Positions 48,016-60,148 of a stretch of 64,000 bases of DNA are shown one piece after another. A program made the translations under genes and the position numbers. The stretch lies in NCBI GenBank assembly GCA_035772785.1, contig JAOCPU010000004.1:496001-560000 (forward strand). The letters run 5' to 3'. Within the stretch, counting starts at the first letter, position 1; every line of letters begins with the position of its first letter. Under the pieces are notes generated by a model that saw nothing but the letters and a program-made list of their open reading frames with translations, did not search any database and was not told the origin of the DNA. Source of the DNA: Phlebiopsis flavidoalba (Eukaryota > Basidiomycota > Agaricomycetes > Polyporales > Phanerochaetaceae).

Positions 48016-49200
48016 ATGCCCTCCAGCTTTTCTGCACTACCTTCACGCCTAAGACAGCGTATCGACCGTGCATTTGACACCAGCATCGAACAGTTCAATC
48101 GCAGAGAAGAGGGGCCCGGAGCGCAAGAGGCGAAAGCTTGACGCAGACGATTCACGTACCAGCCAGGCTCCAGTACTTGCCGGTGGATTCATTGTAGCAA
48201 CGATAACACCGCTTCTGGTGGGATTTTTGACTGAAGACACGACACCGGAGGGTTTCCTAACGGACGATCCCAACAATGGAGGGTTCAATGCCACAATCAC
48301 CCTCCATGGCCGACGAACATGGTCCAAAAGATGCAGTGACATACGACGAACCGAATTCCACTATCACTTATTCCATCCGCACTTCAGCTTCTCGATCTAC
48401 AGCCTGATGACGTAAAAGATGTGCTATCCAGTCTTCCGGAACGCAGGGGGGCGACTGGATGGGAGAACAAAAGCACGCCTTTCGTGATGGACAAGATGAC
48501 GACGTGGTCCTGCTAGTGAGTCGCAAGGATTGGAGGGCGTATGTGCTGCTTTGCTGGATACCTGGTGCTGCAGAGGGGGGAAGATTCATATGTGGAGGGT
48601 GATGAAGATAGAGGGACACGGGCGTTGAGGACAATGAAGGGAAGATGGAGCATCTGGCGAGATGGAATACGTTAGAGTCCGCAAACGGGGTCAGAGTCCG
48701 AGCAAGATATGGATACAGAGAGCGGAGATATATGGAGGGTGGGTTTGTACGAACAAAGTCGCGACGTCGGGACTCTACCCACTCCTCGAAAGAGTCAAAG
48801 ACGGAAGGGCTCTGCAAGCTCCTCAAACGTCTGAACCAGGATTTCAGTGAAGACGACACGACTCTGTGCAACGGATACAAAAAAAAACACATAACGCCTC
48901 GTCAGGTATCAGAATCTCGACGTGTGTTTTCGCGCTGTTTTTTCCGGACGTCATACCCCGGCCGTCGATTTGGAGAAAAAGAGAGTTATGATTAGGGACA
49001 TCGCTCGGGTCGCAGCATTACTGCAAAAGAGAAGACAGTACAGAGGAGGTACGACCACTCTACTACTCTAAGGGCGGCTAGGAACTCAAGCTTTGCAATA
49101 GATAGTCGAAAATGCTCGAAGCATTCTCTACATCTCCTGACAAGTCCATGGGCTTGAAGGACTATTTGAGCAGATGATGGTATCCGCAAAGTTGGCATAA
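48016..49200 (+). CDS. Acidic EF-hand-like protein conserved in Agaricomycetes
   Basis: The start at 48016 gives MPSSFSALPSRLRQRIDRAF followed by DTSIEQFNRREEGPGAQEAK. A Gly/Pro-rich spacer with repeated GGF units (LAGGFIVATI, TPEGFLTDD, NNGGFN) covers 48170-48290. Next is a block with VLLVSRKDWRA (48505-48540) and an acidic stretch leading to MEGGFVRTKSRRRDSTHSSK (48732-48790). The C-terminal part reads KKHITPRQVSESRRVFALFF (48880-48940), DLEKKRVMIRDIARVAALL (about 48965-49020), and KMLEAFSTSPDKSMGLKDYL (about 49105-49165), ending at TAA 49198-49200. The last two segments resemble paired degenerate EF-hands. I recognise the overall architecture from predicted agaricomycete proteins annotated only as EF-hand proteins; no function is assigned. 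It is co-oriented with VMS1, about 250 bp downstream. Confidence 0.72.
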
Positions 49201-49645
49201 GAGCGCAATTCGTGTGCTGCTCGGGACTTCAGAGACGTTACATGACTCTGTTTATCCCAGTGTCGATTCCCGTGATTTTCATACATTCCTATGCAATTCC
49301 CACGCCATGTGCAATCGACAGGCCGACTCGGGGGGCTCAAAAACCTTGGGCAGTTTTATCACACACTGCTACCATCCAATATCAATGGCCAACTCATGAC
49401 GCATGCTGACTTGCTAGGGTGAGGAGGCAGGTGGGCAGGCTCGCATAGGACATTTTGGCCCAGCGGCAGCGATTCGGCCCTGGGCAGGGTCGGCTGACAA
49501 GCCCCCGCATATAATAAATAGTCGCCTCGCTTTGTAGGCTGTGACAACTTGTTTTGCTTCTTGTCACCTTCCGCTCTCCGTCTTGCTGTTTCCTTTGCCC
49601 TTTTCGATTTCTCCCTCCTCGATACCTTCTTTTTCTCCTCTCACA

Positions 49646-52590
49646 ATGGGATTTTCTGGGTACGCGCCTTAACTGCGTGGGGCGCAAGCAAAGAAGCACA
49701 TGCAGCAGAAGTCAAGGTTGCGTCGTCGACGCTATTCATCGTGCGTAAGGTCATCTCTCATGATGCTTCACAGGTTGTAGTAGAGGTCCTGTCCGGGAGG
49801 AGAGAAAGAGGTCGTTCTGCCCCGAGCCTTCGTGTATGGACGGTACGATGTGAACCTAGTTACAAGCCTTCAAACGACCTTCCGTCGCTCGGACATCACG
49901 TGAAGCCTCATCGGCAAGCTAGCCTGTCTTGGCAAGAGAGCCCCGGTTAAGTCAAGGTCTATGTTTGGACGCCTGCTCACAGCCCCGAGGTCCTCCATAA
50001 AAATCAGGTCGTCTCCCTTCGTGACCCTACCCTCGATGTTCTCGCCCGGCATTGTCCGGTAGCCTCTTCCCCATCGACGCAGTCGCCTTCGAGTTGTCAG
50101 CCGCAAGCTTCCCTCATGCCATTCGACTGCAGCACCAAGTGAGCGAGACCGCCACGCTTAACCCAAGCGGTCTTCACCTCCTACGACTTTCTCAAGCAAG
50201 ATTCGCCCCCCCCCGGTGAATCGGCTCGGTGGCCCCGTGCTTTTGGTTTCCTGTCCCTTACCTTCGTCAAGCAATTCCCCAGGCAAGGAATGCAGCCTAC
50301 TGAAGGCTATCGATCCTTACCAATGGGCAGATTGCGAGGAGAAGATACCTCGGTCTAATCAGGATATCGGCCAAGCTTATCCTAGAGCGTGACAAATCGG
50401 GTTACTCGGTGGCCTCAAACTTGGTATTCCATGGCAGTTCGTTGGGAGCTTGCCACAACTCACGAACACTTCTTATACTCACTGTGAGCCTTCTGTTACT
50501 TGTTGCTATCATGTCCGCGGAACAATACTGAACAGAACATTTCGTAGAGTACCTTATTATATTCTGGGAGCAGGTGACCTTCAGAGTCTGATCGAGTACG
50601 CTGGGACTGGATGGGCAGTCTGCTGAGCCCCTCTCCGCAGTTTCTAACGGCCGAGATTGTGAGTGATAATATAAGGGTCTGATACCTCTGTGCAGCAAGG
50701 CTAACGCATTTTAGGCCTGTGCTGTCAGCTATCTCTACACAACGAGGGGCCAAAATTTTTAAGTTCATCATCGTGACCATCAAGCCGGACAAACGTCCTC
50801 TCCATCAAAAAAACTGAAAAAAACACGCGCCATGCTGTCATCGGCCGACGACTTGGGAGGGTTCACAAAGTCTGTCGCACTCCCTGGACGGGCGTACGAG
50901 GCCTGGGGCGTACGAGCAATTGAGGCATACGAGCCTGAGTTCACCTGAAGACGCCTGCGGAACAAAAACCACCCTTTTATTCCGTGCTCTACATGTCAAT
51001 CCTGACGGCAAACGGTCGGCGCGAGCCATTACGCATTCCCCAAAGCTTCGATGGTATGGTCGATCGGCATGTACGATCAGACTTTTCAAGATGGTCTTGG
51101 GCAGGGTACCGGTTGGGACATCCACCACATTGACACCGCTCTATCATCTGTTGCTGACCAGACTCACTTACATCTTGCCCAGGGGACTCCCCCATGGACA
51201 GCTTAGTATGGTAGGACTCCGGTGCGACCATCATCGCGCCGTGGTCTTGCATCTTTTGAAGAGTGGCGTTTGGGGGCGAGCAAACCTAGGGAACACCAGT
51301 TCCCGCGGGCCTTCCCTGAAAAGCGCGTCTACGTCTGCCCCACCCCCCCCCCCGGTGGCTTAGAAATGGCTCGTTGGCTCCATCAACGTCTCCTCTGCCA
51401 TAGCTACTTGTCACACGACCCTCTTCTACCGTCCGACTCTCAAGGAGGCAATGATCTCACCACGTTGGTTGAGTGGCATGTGCAAGTGGCTATTTCTCTG
51501 GGATGGGCGCCATTAATTGGTCTGACATGAGTGGCCTCACCAGCGACTGGAAGGCGCATAGCCTTATGGTGATGATCAACTGTCACCTCAGGACGTTCCG
51601 GGTTCATCCAGTCGATCCTCTATGGCTGCACGCCAAGGACCGCTTCTTTCGGTTTCTCTTTGGTTTGGTGGCAGGGTGTCTACCTCGGACTCCGGGCGGA
51701 CCTCACGTCGAGTTCAACTACGTCTCCCCTATTCTAGCGCGCCTGTAGGGCTACAGCGCGACGACGAAGACCAATTGGACGCAATATGCCGACGGTTCTG
51801 TCTCGTCAGACGAGCAAAGGCTTGCCTCGCGGCCCAGGACTCCTTGTCCGACGAACATCCTCTCGAGGACGTTAAGCACGAGGCGCGACAATTGGCGATG
51901 CACCCAAGGGACGTTGCCGTGACCCGTCTCCTGCCTTCTGTCATCGAGATGGCATCCTCCATCCCATGCTATTGGGTGTATGGCATGCGTGACGAACCAC
52001 TGTCACTTTTTTTTTCTTTTTTTTTTTCTGGATCACCGAAGACGAGGGCGAGACCACTCCTGGGTTTTCCATCGGTATTGCTTTTCGAGGTAGCAGTTCA
52101 GGAGAAGGTGTTGTAGCAAACACTCGCATCTTCTTTATCGAGTGTACAGCGCTCACGGTCACATCCACAGCCTGCTGGTCTGCTTACCCGCGTGAAGAAC
52201 TGGCTTGGCAGTGCCCCTCTCGGGACTGCGGCTCGCCTGGTGCTCTCGCATCTCCCCTCCTTTGAAGGTCCACTGCATGGCAGGACCTGTCTCTATTCAT
52301 ACGCGGTATCATCGGCCCCCTCGGTTATTCGGACCCGCTCTCGGTTCTGGAGTCCCAGATCGGAAATCCTCACGAACTTTTACGATTTTCACGACGATCA
52401 CGACTGCTACGAATCTCATCCAACCTCGGAATCGCCACGACCCATACTTCTATTTATGCCAGCCTACTCTCAAACATCAATAATACCGTCAGCGCCACCG
52501 ATAGCCGTATACCACACTCTTGGTCGCTTACAGAATCTACTTCATCACTATTCACGCGGCTCGCGTTTAATTCCTGATCAACTTCTTTCG
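49646..52590 (+). other. Unidentified plus-strand locus, heavily frame-broken
   Basis: A possible start at 49646 follows a pyrimidine-rich stretch (49555-49640) typical of fungal leaders. Translated text of protein character includes AAVDAIHRASYDPS-like text (about 49715), EPSVYGRYDVNLVTS-like text (49825-49865), AIDPYQWADCEEKI (about 50310-50350), LLGGLKLGIPWQFVGSLPQL (50401-50460), and MLSSADDLGGFTKSVALPGR with AYEAWGVRAIEAYEPEFT (50832-50946). Further right are WSIGMYDQTFQDGLGQGTGW (51055-51115), HHIDTALSSVADQTHLHLA, and SVLESQIGNPHELLRF (52340-52388). Runs of C11 (51343-51353) and T9/T11 (52007-52027) interrupt it. I cannot assign a family. It may be one gene of about 2.9 kb or two adjacent genes. 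Confidence 0.35.
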
Positions 52591-54127
52591 ACGCTGGCCC
52601 CGGTGGTCGACCATTGAACAAGCAACAGCCAAGGTCCAGTACCGTGCGGATCACCAAAACTGCGCTCGCGCTCGACAACTTCCTCTGTTGCTGGGGCTGC
52701 TCCGCCCGACATCGTTCGTTACATCACGCCACGGTGACCTTGCCTCGAACTCCGCAACTCAATACCCGAGACCAGATGTTCCTGAATGTAGAGGACAAAC
52801 TAGAGGCTAGCTGGACCCGTCAAGCGTTGCCGACTCGGGCATCGCCACGTTGTGTTAGTGGTTTCGACTTTTGTTCTCTTCGGCTTCGGCCCTTGGTTGA
52901 GCTTCCTCTGGCCCTCTGGCCTTCTCTTGCGGTGCTCATTGTGTTTTCCCGGGCATCTGGACCTTGTCTAGTTCGCCGGTCATTTGTCTTCTTTTATGGA
53001 TTAATTCCTTACCTCTGTTTCATTTTACTATTTGTGGACAGACACCACAGAGCCTCAGGCGTGTGCGTGATCAGTCGTCCATGCAATCCTGGTTCTCATA
53101 GTCTATCTGCATGATCTGGGTCCATCTATAAATATACTTTGGAAAACACCTTCGTGTGATGCTATCCACCGCATTCATCACCTCACCGACAGGTCATCTC
53201 ACGTATGACAAGCATATAGTCAAGAGTAGGCATCTGCATAAATCATGCCTCGACCGTCTTCGCAACGCACAGACCCCGGCATTCCCACGCCACCATGCTG
53301 CCCGGGATACAATCGGAGCTGAGCCTGAGGTAACGAGCCACCCGCCATCGTCGAATTCGCAGCCGCGTCCCAGTGCCGGGAGTCACAACCGGCACGCCCC
53401 TCGTCGATGACTCCTGGTCTGTACGTTACAGCTAAGATGGCAAAAGCGGCAAACGCCCACCTCCGGCAGAACTCTCTGTCATCAGCGCGAATTAGGCTAT
53501 ATATGTCTTGATGATGAAGCCGGGGGTGGCAGCGATCCTGGGCTATCCGGATGCGGGGGCTGCGAGATTCGAAATGCGATATTTCTGCGAGGAGAGCTCT
53601 GTGGCGCCTCGGCGGAGGCGACGGGGGCCAATGCACTGCTGCGGCGTTGGCCGAACTCTAAAACTCCGGAAATCAAGTTGGAGGTCGAGAGCTCTGCAAT
53701 AGTCTATATGAATGCGGGCCGCGAAATTCCTTAAAACCCCGTTCGACGGTTCTCGCCAAGGCAAAGTCGAGCGGCGGCGCTGACAATGAATAGCGCTCAT
53801 AGTCGTCTGCCAGTGCAGCAGCTGTCAGGATATACGAATAACGAGGACTAGACTACGCTGACAGAAGACAGAGCTCTAATTGAGATTCTGGGGTGCTTGT
53901 ACGCTCCTAGGCAATGAAGTTAATACAATACACAGGATGGTACACAGGACAGGGAGGGTATAAGGATATGAAGCCAAGGCTATGCTACAGTGGGGTCATG
54001 AGAGAGCTATCGATACAGGTAGAGATAACGTAAACTACAAGGCTGTGTAGGTGTAAGATGGAGGCAGTAAAGGCAGTCTGTCATTGTGGCGGCTGGTAAC
54101 AGAAAGAAGCGTCATGGGCTGAGTCTT
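52591..54127. other. No gene recognised
   Basis: About 1.5 kb. The plus-strand frame at 52614-53114 turns hydrophobic at 52870-53040 but shows no family signal, and the minus-strand frame at 53220-53636 is Arg/Pro/His-rich shadow-like text. The part at 53900-54100 is purine-rich on the plus strand with an mRNA-leader or trailer feel. Confidence 0.4.
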
Positions 54128-54440
54128 TCAGCACCGGTTAGGAGGAGAAAGCGTGAGGATTTCATCGTCTGCGAGGTGCTTTGCCCGAGTCGGCTCGGAG
54201 GGCTGTAAACAAAACCGCTCGTACTTCTCTTGCATGCGGGAGCTCAGTTCGATATACTCGGAGTACGCCTGGGGCGGTAAGCTCGGAGCATTGCCGCCAG
54301 CAACGTTGATGTTGTCGCTCGAGGGAAATATGCTGAGAATGTCGGAGGAACGCGATGCGCGCCTGGGGCACGGTGGACGGCAGAAAGACGCGGTTGCCGA
54401 GCGGCCTGAACGTGTGCACGTCCAGACCAGTTATTCCGCT
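54128..54440 (-). CDS. C-terminal fragment of an unidentified protein
   Basis: One frame stays open for about 100 codons on the minus strand without a methionine-start requirement. It reads SDILSIFPSSDNINVAGGNA (about 54340-54280), then PSLPPQAYSEYIELSSRMQE, KYERFCLQPSEPTRAKHLAD and DEILTLSPPNRC, with TGA at 54130-54128. The composition (SP-rich spacer, then a charged amphipathic helix) and the clean stop make it look like a real protein C-terminus. The rest of the gene should lie to the right, toward 55 kb, but I could not follow it. No family is recognised. Confidence 0.55.
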
Positions 54441-57295
54441 GCTTCTGTGTTCTGCGAGGCTGAATACATAATCAGCAGGTTGGCAGAAAAACTCGCGGGA
54501 GACGCGTACTTCGCACGACCATCACCTGGCGCTGCACCATTGCAACAGCGATGCACCCTTGCTCCATCGTTGAAAAAAAATGTCGGGATAGTTTGAGATG
54601 ATGGGAGGGTGTGATTGATGAGAGTGCGCGATGACTGGTCGTCGTAGGGCAAAATCAGTGATGAGAGGAACCTCCAGCCCTCCGTTTATGTATAGCATCC
54701 TCCCGTCTTGTTCTAGCCCAAGCTCTCAGTCGCGCCTTCCGCAGAGAAGCATCGCACGACTAAGAGGTGAGCTTTGCGAGGGAACAAGAGGTCACAATGA
54801 GGCAGCGAGAGCGCGTCATGAGGCATGTGGTTGGCGCGCATACAAAGGCCTTGAACAACGAAGGCGACTTTGCGGGGGGAACAAGAGCGTCGGGGCTTTG
54901 AGCGCGTCAAAGAGGAGAGCACAAGCGGACATCCGAATTCGGCCGCGCACATATTAGACGCTCGACGAATGCGGCAAGCCTTCAAGTTCGTTGTTGCTAC
55001 GTGGCCGCCTTGTTCTCAAAGGTGGTCCCATGGGGCATCGACTCTGTGGAGGCGTCAAGCTCGGTACTACGCGTTATATCTACAAGGTGAGCGTGTATAT
55101 CGACTTTGTGCGTGTCCCCCTTCGACCTTGCTCTCTGCTGTACCGTGATGGTTAGGACTGACTTGTGTTCGAAAACGCCGGCCGCGATTGGTGTGTAACA
55201 GCCTTGACCTCGTGTCCAATGGTTTTTTCACGGCCCCTGATAATCATAGTCCTTTCCCCTCTGGCAACAAAAGCGTGGTATAGAGTTCCGGTATGTCTAT
55301 GCGGAAGCTGATTGTGCATCACTCGAACTATCTAGATATCCATGTCACGCTCCTAAATCTGTTCACTTGATTTGCGGTGCGTGTCACGGACCTACGCCAG
55401 GTGTGCATTTATCTATGAAAAATACTCGAGACAGATACGAGATCATGTTATCGCTTACATCTGCAGTTGGTCTAGATCTCCTCGGAGCTATGCAAGTGTC
55501 GGCGGTGGTCCAGACACACGACCGTCATAGAGAGTAGCACCCGGCCTGGAACCCTGGGGATCACCGAAGTGACATTCTTTTCCATTTTGCAGCGACTGCG
55601 CTCACTGTTCTCATTCAGAGATCACTCCACGAACTCTCGATTATAGAGATCATCTTGATGCTGAGCGTCGCTGAGCGAGACCCGGCCGCATGCAACGCAT
55701 GTTCAATTTTTTGCACTCCGTGCGGGTAGGCTCGCCTTTTGGGGACAGGTGGGTAAAGGAGGCCCTTTTGCCCCACTCCGGTTATCAACTGAACGACAGG
55801 TCTTAGCGAGAAAGTATAATGGGCATGTCATCCCAGCGCGCTCGTAGGTACGTACTTGCAGCCCGTTGACCAGCGACAGGTCGGGAAAAGCCGCTGGATG
55901 CACACGACGGAACAGCCTTGGTAGGTCACCGCGCTGATAGAGCCTCGGACTTGCGCGCATCGAGGACCCCGGGGCGCTGCAAGCGGGGGCTTTTGTCAGG
56001 CGTTGGTACCGCCTGTGCGCCCTGGCTTGACATGTTCTCACCGCTTCGCCCGCCCGTCCCACGGCAGAACATGTGCGCTCGCGAGCAGGATCAGGGCTGG
56101 CTCTGGTCACGAAGGGCAGCGTGACTGGACGTGCGCCGCCTCGCGTTTCCGCCTCCGTCCCTGAAGAGCAGAAGAAGCGGGGGTCGGCAGGGGCTGTCCT
56201 CCTGCTCCCCGACCTTCCCGCAGCGCAGAAACGCACACCGCAAAACTGTTCTGACCCTGGAAATCCACAGCGTCCTGCCCGACCCGTCCGTGTCGCGCGC
56301 AAAACGCAATCATCTGCTCGCTGGCCGTGCCAACGATCCCCGCAAGCCATATGCGGTCTGATCTCCGTTCCTTCACGCCCTCCTCCCGCGCCTCGGCAGC
56401 TCGGCATCAGACGCCTTTTGATCCCATCACGTAGACGCGCAAATAAGGTCCAGAAATCCAACGGCTTGAAGTTGATGGATGCTGCAAGCAACCGCGCCGC
56501 TTGGGTTCGCCCGTGAGGCCCTCCTGCGTCGAGCGTGGGCGAGCATCGACAAATCGCCGCACCGCAAACCCCGCTGGAGTCATGCGCTCCCCATTCAGTC
56601 CGTGGGGGCCTCGCGTTCCTGCGTTCGCGGGCCCCGCAGCCGCCGGGCGTTGATGTCAGGACGCGCTATGGTCGGGGGCGTCTGTTCGCGGAAAGGGCCC
56701 ACCCCTCCCAGACGTTTGCCGCATGTGTTCGCATCCAGTCCGTGCATGCTGTGGGTGGCCCTCGAGGCGATGTCTGAGCACCCAGGGTCTGCTTGCCTAT
56801 CTGGACTCATCGTCGTCGACGGATGGGTGCTCCATGACGTTTGTTGGCTGTCTTCTAGCTCGATGGGCTGTGTGTTCCTGTCCGTCTTGGATATCCTCTC
56901 GGATGCAGTTGGCGATGCGTGTTGGTTCGTACTGCATGTATATCCGTATGAAATGGAAGACTACACAAGGTTCATGAATATCGAGAGAAATAACGGAGGC
57001 AGACCGAGATCGGAAAAGAGACCGTGGTAATTGAAGAGGCCGAGGAGAAGGCGTGACCTTGACGCGCATTAGCAGAAAGGGAAGCAAATTGAAAAAAGGG
57101 GTCGCAGGATTGGACAGCACTATACACAGGGAGATTCAGAGGAGGGAGAACGCGTAGAGCACATGAAAAAGAAGGCGGACAAGACTAAGCAAGAAAGAGA
57201 TCACAAAGCAGAGTAAGATCGAGAAGAAAGATTAAACCAGAGGATGCGCTGAAGGTGACAAGGGGTCGCGCGCCTCGAGCTTAGACCACTAAGAA
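54441..57295. other. Poorly resolved region with a GC-rich block
   Basis: The left part (to about 55.1 kb) probably contains upstream exons of the minus-strand fragment that ends at 54128. From about 55.7 to 56.8 kb the sequence is clearly GC-rich and opens long frames on both strands (for example minus 55703-56491), but their Arg/Ala/Pro/Gly-rich translations look like composition effects. The part at 57.0-57.25 kb is purine-rich. No product can be named. Confidence 0.4.
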
Positions 57296-59035
57296 CTACT
57301 CCAGATGTCCGAAGGATCCAGGTGCTCCGGACGCCCCAAGGCCAGCCAGCTCACCGAGGAGGGCGGGGGTATTGTCGTCGCTGGGGCCGAAGCCCGACGT
57401 GCCGCCCTTGAGGCCATGCGGGTTGTCGTGATGATGTGGGATGGCGTGAACAAAGCAGGTGCGGGGAGAAGCATGGTGACGTGTGAGCAAGTAGTGTGCA
57501 GGGGGACGGGACCACAGTCAGTGTTGGTCGACATGAAAGACGTGGGTGATCCAGAGTCGCTAGTGGAAGCCGAGAGAGCCGGTGGTGCAGAGTACGGGTG
57601 AGGGAGGAACGCTCCCGGGCGGGTGATTCATGTCCTCGCCGGGGGGCGGAGGCGCAGGTGTGCCTGCCAACTGCCCATGGACACGTGTTGCAGGCCGACG
57701 AGCTCGATCTGGTCGATGGTGATGTGGGTAACCTTGAACTTCGGGTCTACGTCCTCCTCCATTGCCTTGTCTTTCTTGTCCTGTTGGAGCTGGGGTCAGT
57801 GACAATCACATCAGCGCACTGGGAAGCTCACGTCAAGGAACCGTTGGACCGTCTTCGCGACATTCTTTGCGAGCTTGGAGCGGGTAATGGGCATGGGCGG
57901 GCTTCGGAAATCCCTCGTTGGGATCTGTCTGCTCCAAGGGGGATAACCAGGCCACTGGTTCGGCATTAGCAATTGATAATCGACGAGACACTCCATCAAC
58001 GTACGTTAATGCGGATAGAAACGGAGGGCCCGCGGTTGATGAACATGGCGTCGTCCCGATCAACGAGGCGCGAAAACTTGGAGCTCATCGCGTCCTTGCA
58101 GCTAATGCCCACAGCCATCGGGATGTTGAAGGAAGAACATGATGGGAGGCTCGAGCTCGACCTCCTCAACGTATCGGCGACGGTCGCTCTGGGTGTTGGG
58201 GCGGTATACCTTCTGGGTGATGAGGAGGTCTGCATCAGGCCAGCGTGCGGCAACATCCAGTACGTTGTAGGCCTGGGCGAGACGACGGGGCATGATCTGG
58301 TGAGGCACTACCGTGATACGGACGGGCTGTGAGCGACAGGGAAGACGCTAGGAAGGCGACTTTGCCGTCAAGGAAGGAGAGTGATGGTGGACCGGTACAT
58401 GTAAGGGGAACCGGACGCGGGGGAATACATACATTGGAGTCGGTATCGTTAATTGTGAAGGCGTTGGAAGGGGTGCTGGGGTGCGCGGTACCGAGTTGGC
58501 AGCCGTGGAGGGTGTTGAAGCTCCAGCAGAGGTTGGCGGTACATATAAGATGGGAGTGACATATCAGCGGGCGAGCGGGGAGCCCACGCATGTGAAACTG
58601 CGATTGGGGCGGCAGATGGTCAGTTCTTATCTGTGGCAGGGTTTGGCGGGAGTGGGTCGCGAAGGGCACATTGGAGAGTATTGGATCGCTGTAGCCGTTG
58701 TACGGGTATGAGACGGGGGCCACATCGTGGTAGTCCACAGGAATGTCGAGTTGAAGAGCGTTGGGCGACCGGTAAGAGTCGTGATGGTCCGCGCTGCGGG
58801 CTGGGAATATGTCGCCGCGTCCGGAGGATGTGGCGTCGATGTTCAAGGGGAAGTCATCATGAGAGAAAAGCTCGGGAGCCTGAGCAAAACGTTTCGGTCA
58901 GAATGCCACAAGACTCGGCCTAATCTGCAACTCACCATCCACTCAATACTCTCAGACGACTGAGAGAATGGCGACGCGTCGTTCGCGCCATGGGTCCACG
59001 ATGCATGGTCCATAGGATCAGGGTACTGCGCGTGG
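57296..59035 (-). CDS. Conserved basidiomycete protein of unknown function
   Basis: Minus-strand exons join into a coherent protein. An N-terminal low-complexity part has DHASWTHGANDASPFSQSSE and SIEWM (59020-58950), an intron, then APELFSHDDFPLNIDATSSG (58880-58825). A well-conserved-looking core follows: ITVVPHQIMPRRLAQAYNVL (58320-58260), DAARWPDADLLITQKVYRPN (58260-58200), SDRRRYVEEVELEPPIMFFL (about 58190-58130), CKDAMSSKFSRLVDRDDAMF (58105-58045), INRGPSVSIRIN, and WPGYPPWSRQIPTRDFRSPP (57955-57895). ITRSKLAKNVAKTVQRFLD (57890-57835) and GLQHVSMGSWQAHLRLRP (57700-57640) come next. The C-terminus DNTPALLGELAGLGASGAPG ends at 57296. I recall similar uncharacterised agaricomycete proteins; a WPGY-W-RQI motif and YVEEV-L-PPIMFF block seem diagnostic. 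No catalytic motif is visible. The start is unresolved, near or beyond 59035. Confidence 0.68.
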
Positions 59036-59348
59036 TGGCGAGTTGTTTGTTCACCGTCGCCCTCTCGCTTGAGCGAGGGACTGACGAATGGAAGTGCTGC
59101 ATATGCGGAGGGAGGAGAGGTGAGTCAGTGCCCAGGGAGAGGACGGTGGGGGATGAGTCGCAGCAGTGTACAGTCCCAGTATATGTACTGGGGGCAATGC
59201 GAGAGCGCCTCCCGGGGAGGGTACCTGCCAAATGGGGGGGGGACATTCCCCACGAAGGGGACGCCGTTTGCCCCATGGAAGCGCACTCAATGCCTGACCC
59301 GCCTGCAGTCTCCGTGACGTGACTCAGCGGAACCCAATCGACCTGAGT

Positions 59349-59990
59349 TCAGATCTTCCAAATGTGTCCTTTGAACACCGACCCTGGGCTGCCGTGCGCC
59401 GTTGTCTCTGTATGTGCTCGTCGGCCCGCCGAGAGCCATATAAGACCTACAATTCGGGTGAGATACGTGCTGTGTTTGGGCAATACAAACTGGATGGACG
59501 TACCTGTGGGCTCACCACCTCCGGGCAGTGTGTAGTATTCTATAGAGATGTTCCACTCTTCAAGGAGGCGTCGGAAGGCTGTACACAAGGTTTACACATA
59601 GCAGAGCTGTTTGAGGCGTATGCGGCCGCGGCGGGTGGCCCCCGCTTGCTCGTGGGTTCGCGCCCGCCGTGTAAGCAGGTCTGGTGACGGATCCCTGCCG
59701 CAAAAACCTGGCTAAATGTGCTTTGGTATGTGTCGCTTGGATGGAAAAGCGTGATAAGAAAAACCAGGAGCCTCGAGGCGTCCGGCGTGCTACGAACGCC
59801 TCCCAGTGACAGGCCGACACAGCCCTGTCCCAAATAAACGACGCGTGGATATCGCGTTTCTGTGGCGAATTCAGGCGCACAACACAATTGAATATGCGAT
59901 GCATCTTGAGAACGGCGGTGGTTGGTACGAGGAGAGAGTCGCATCGCGTCGGCCACTCCTGGAAGTGAGGAGGCCGCTTTGATGGGCGAC
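59349..59990 (-). other. Candidate minus-strand coding fragment
   Basis: Minus-strand text such as FRRLLEEWNISIEYYTLPGG (about 59570-59515) and RVVYLGQGCVGLSLGGVRST (about 59850-59790) looks protein-like, but I recognise no family and cannot place a start or stop with confidence. It would lie head to head with LEO1. Confidence 0.3.
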
Positions 59991-60148
59991 ATGCACGGCC
60001 CGCCCGGCGGGCGTCACGACGTGACCGTGGTGACAGGCTACAGCTGTTTGTGCGCACGCGCTCGGGAGACGTCCTCACGGACACGACTCTGTTCCTCCGC
60101 CATCCCTATTCCAGCGACCCCACCCCACAAATTGAATCTGACGCAGTC

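Noticed and set aside
55703..56491. The longest single open frame in the window (262 codons, minus strand)
   Set aside because: Its translation is Arg/Ala/Gly/Pro/Cys-rich without any domain-like pattern and the opposite strand is equally open. It lies in the GC-rich block, where stop codons are scarce by composition.
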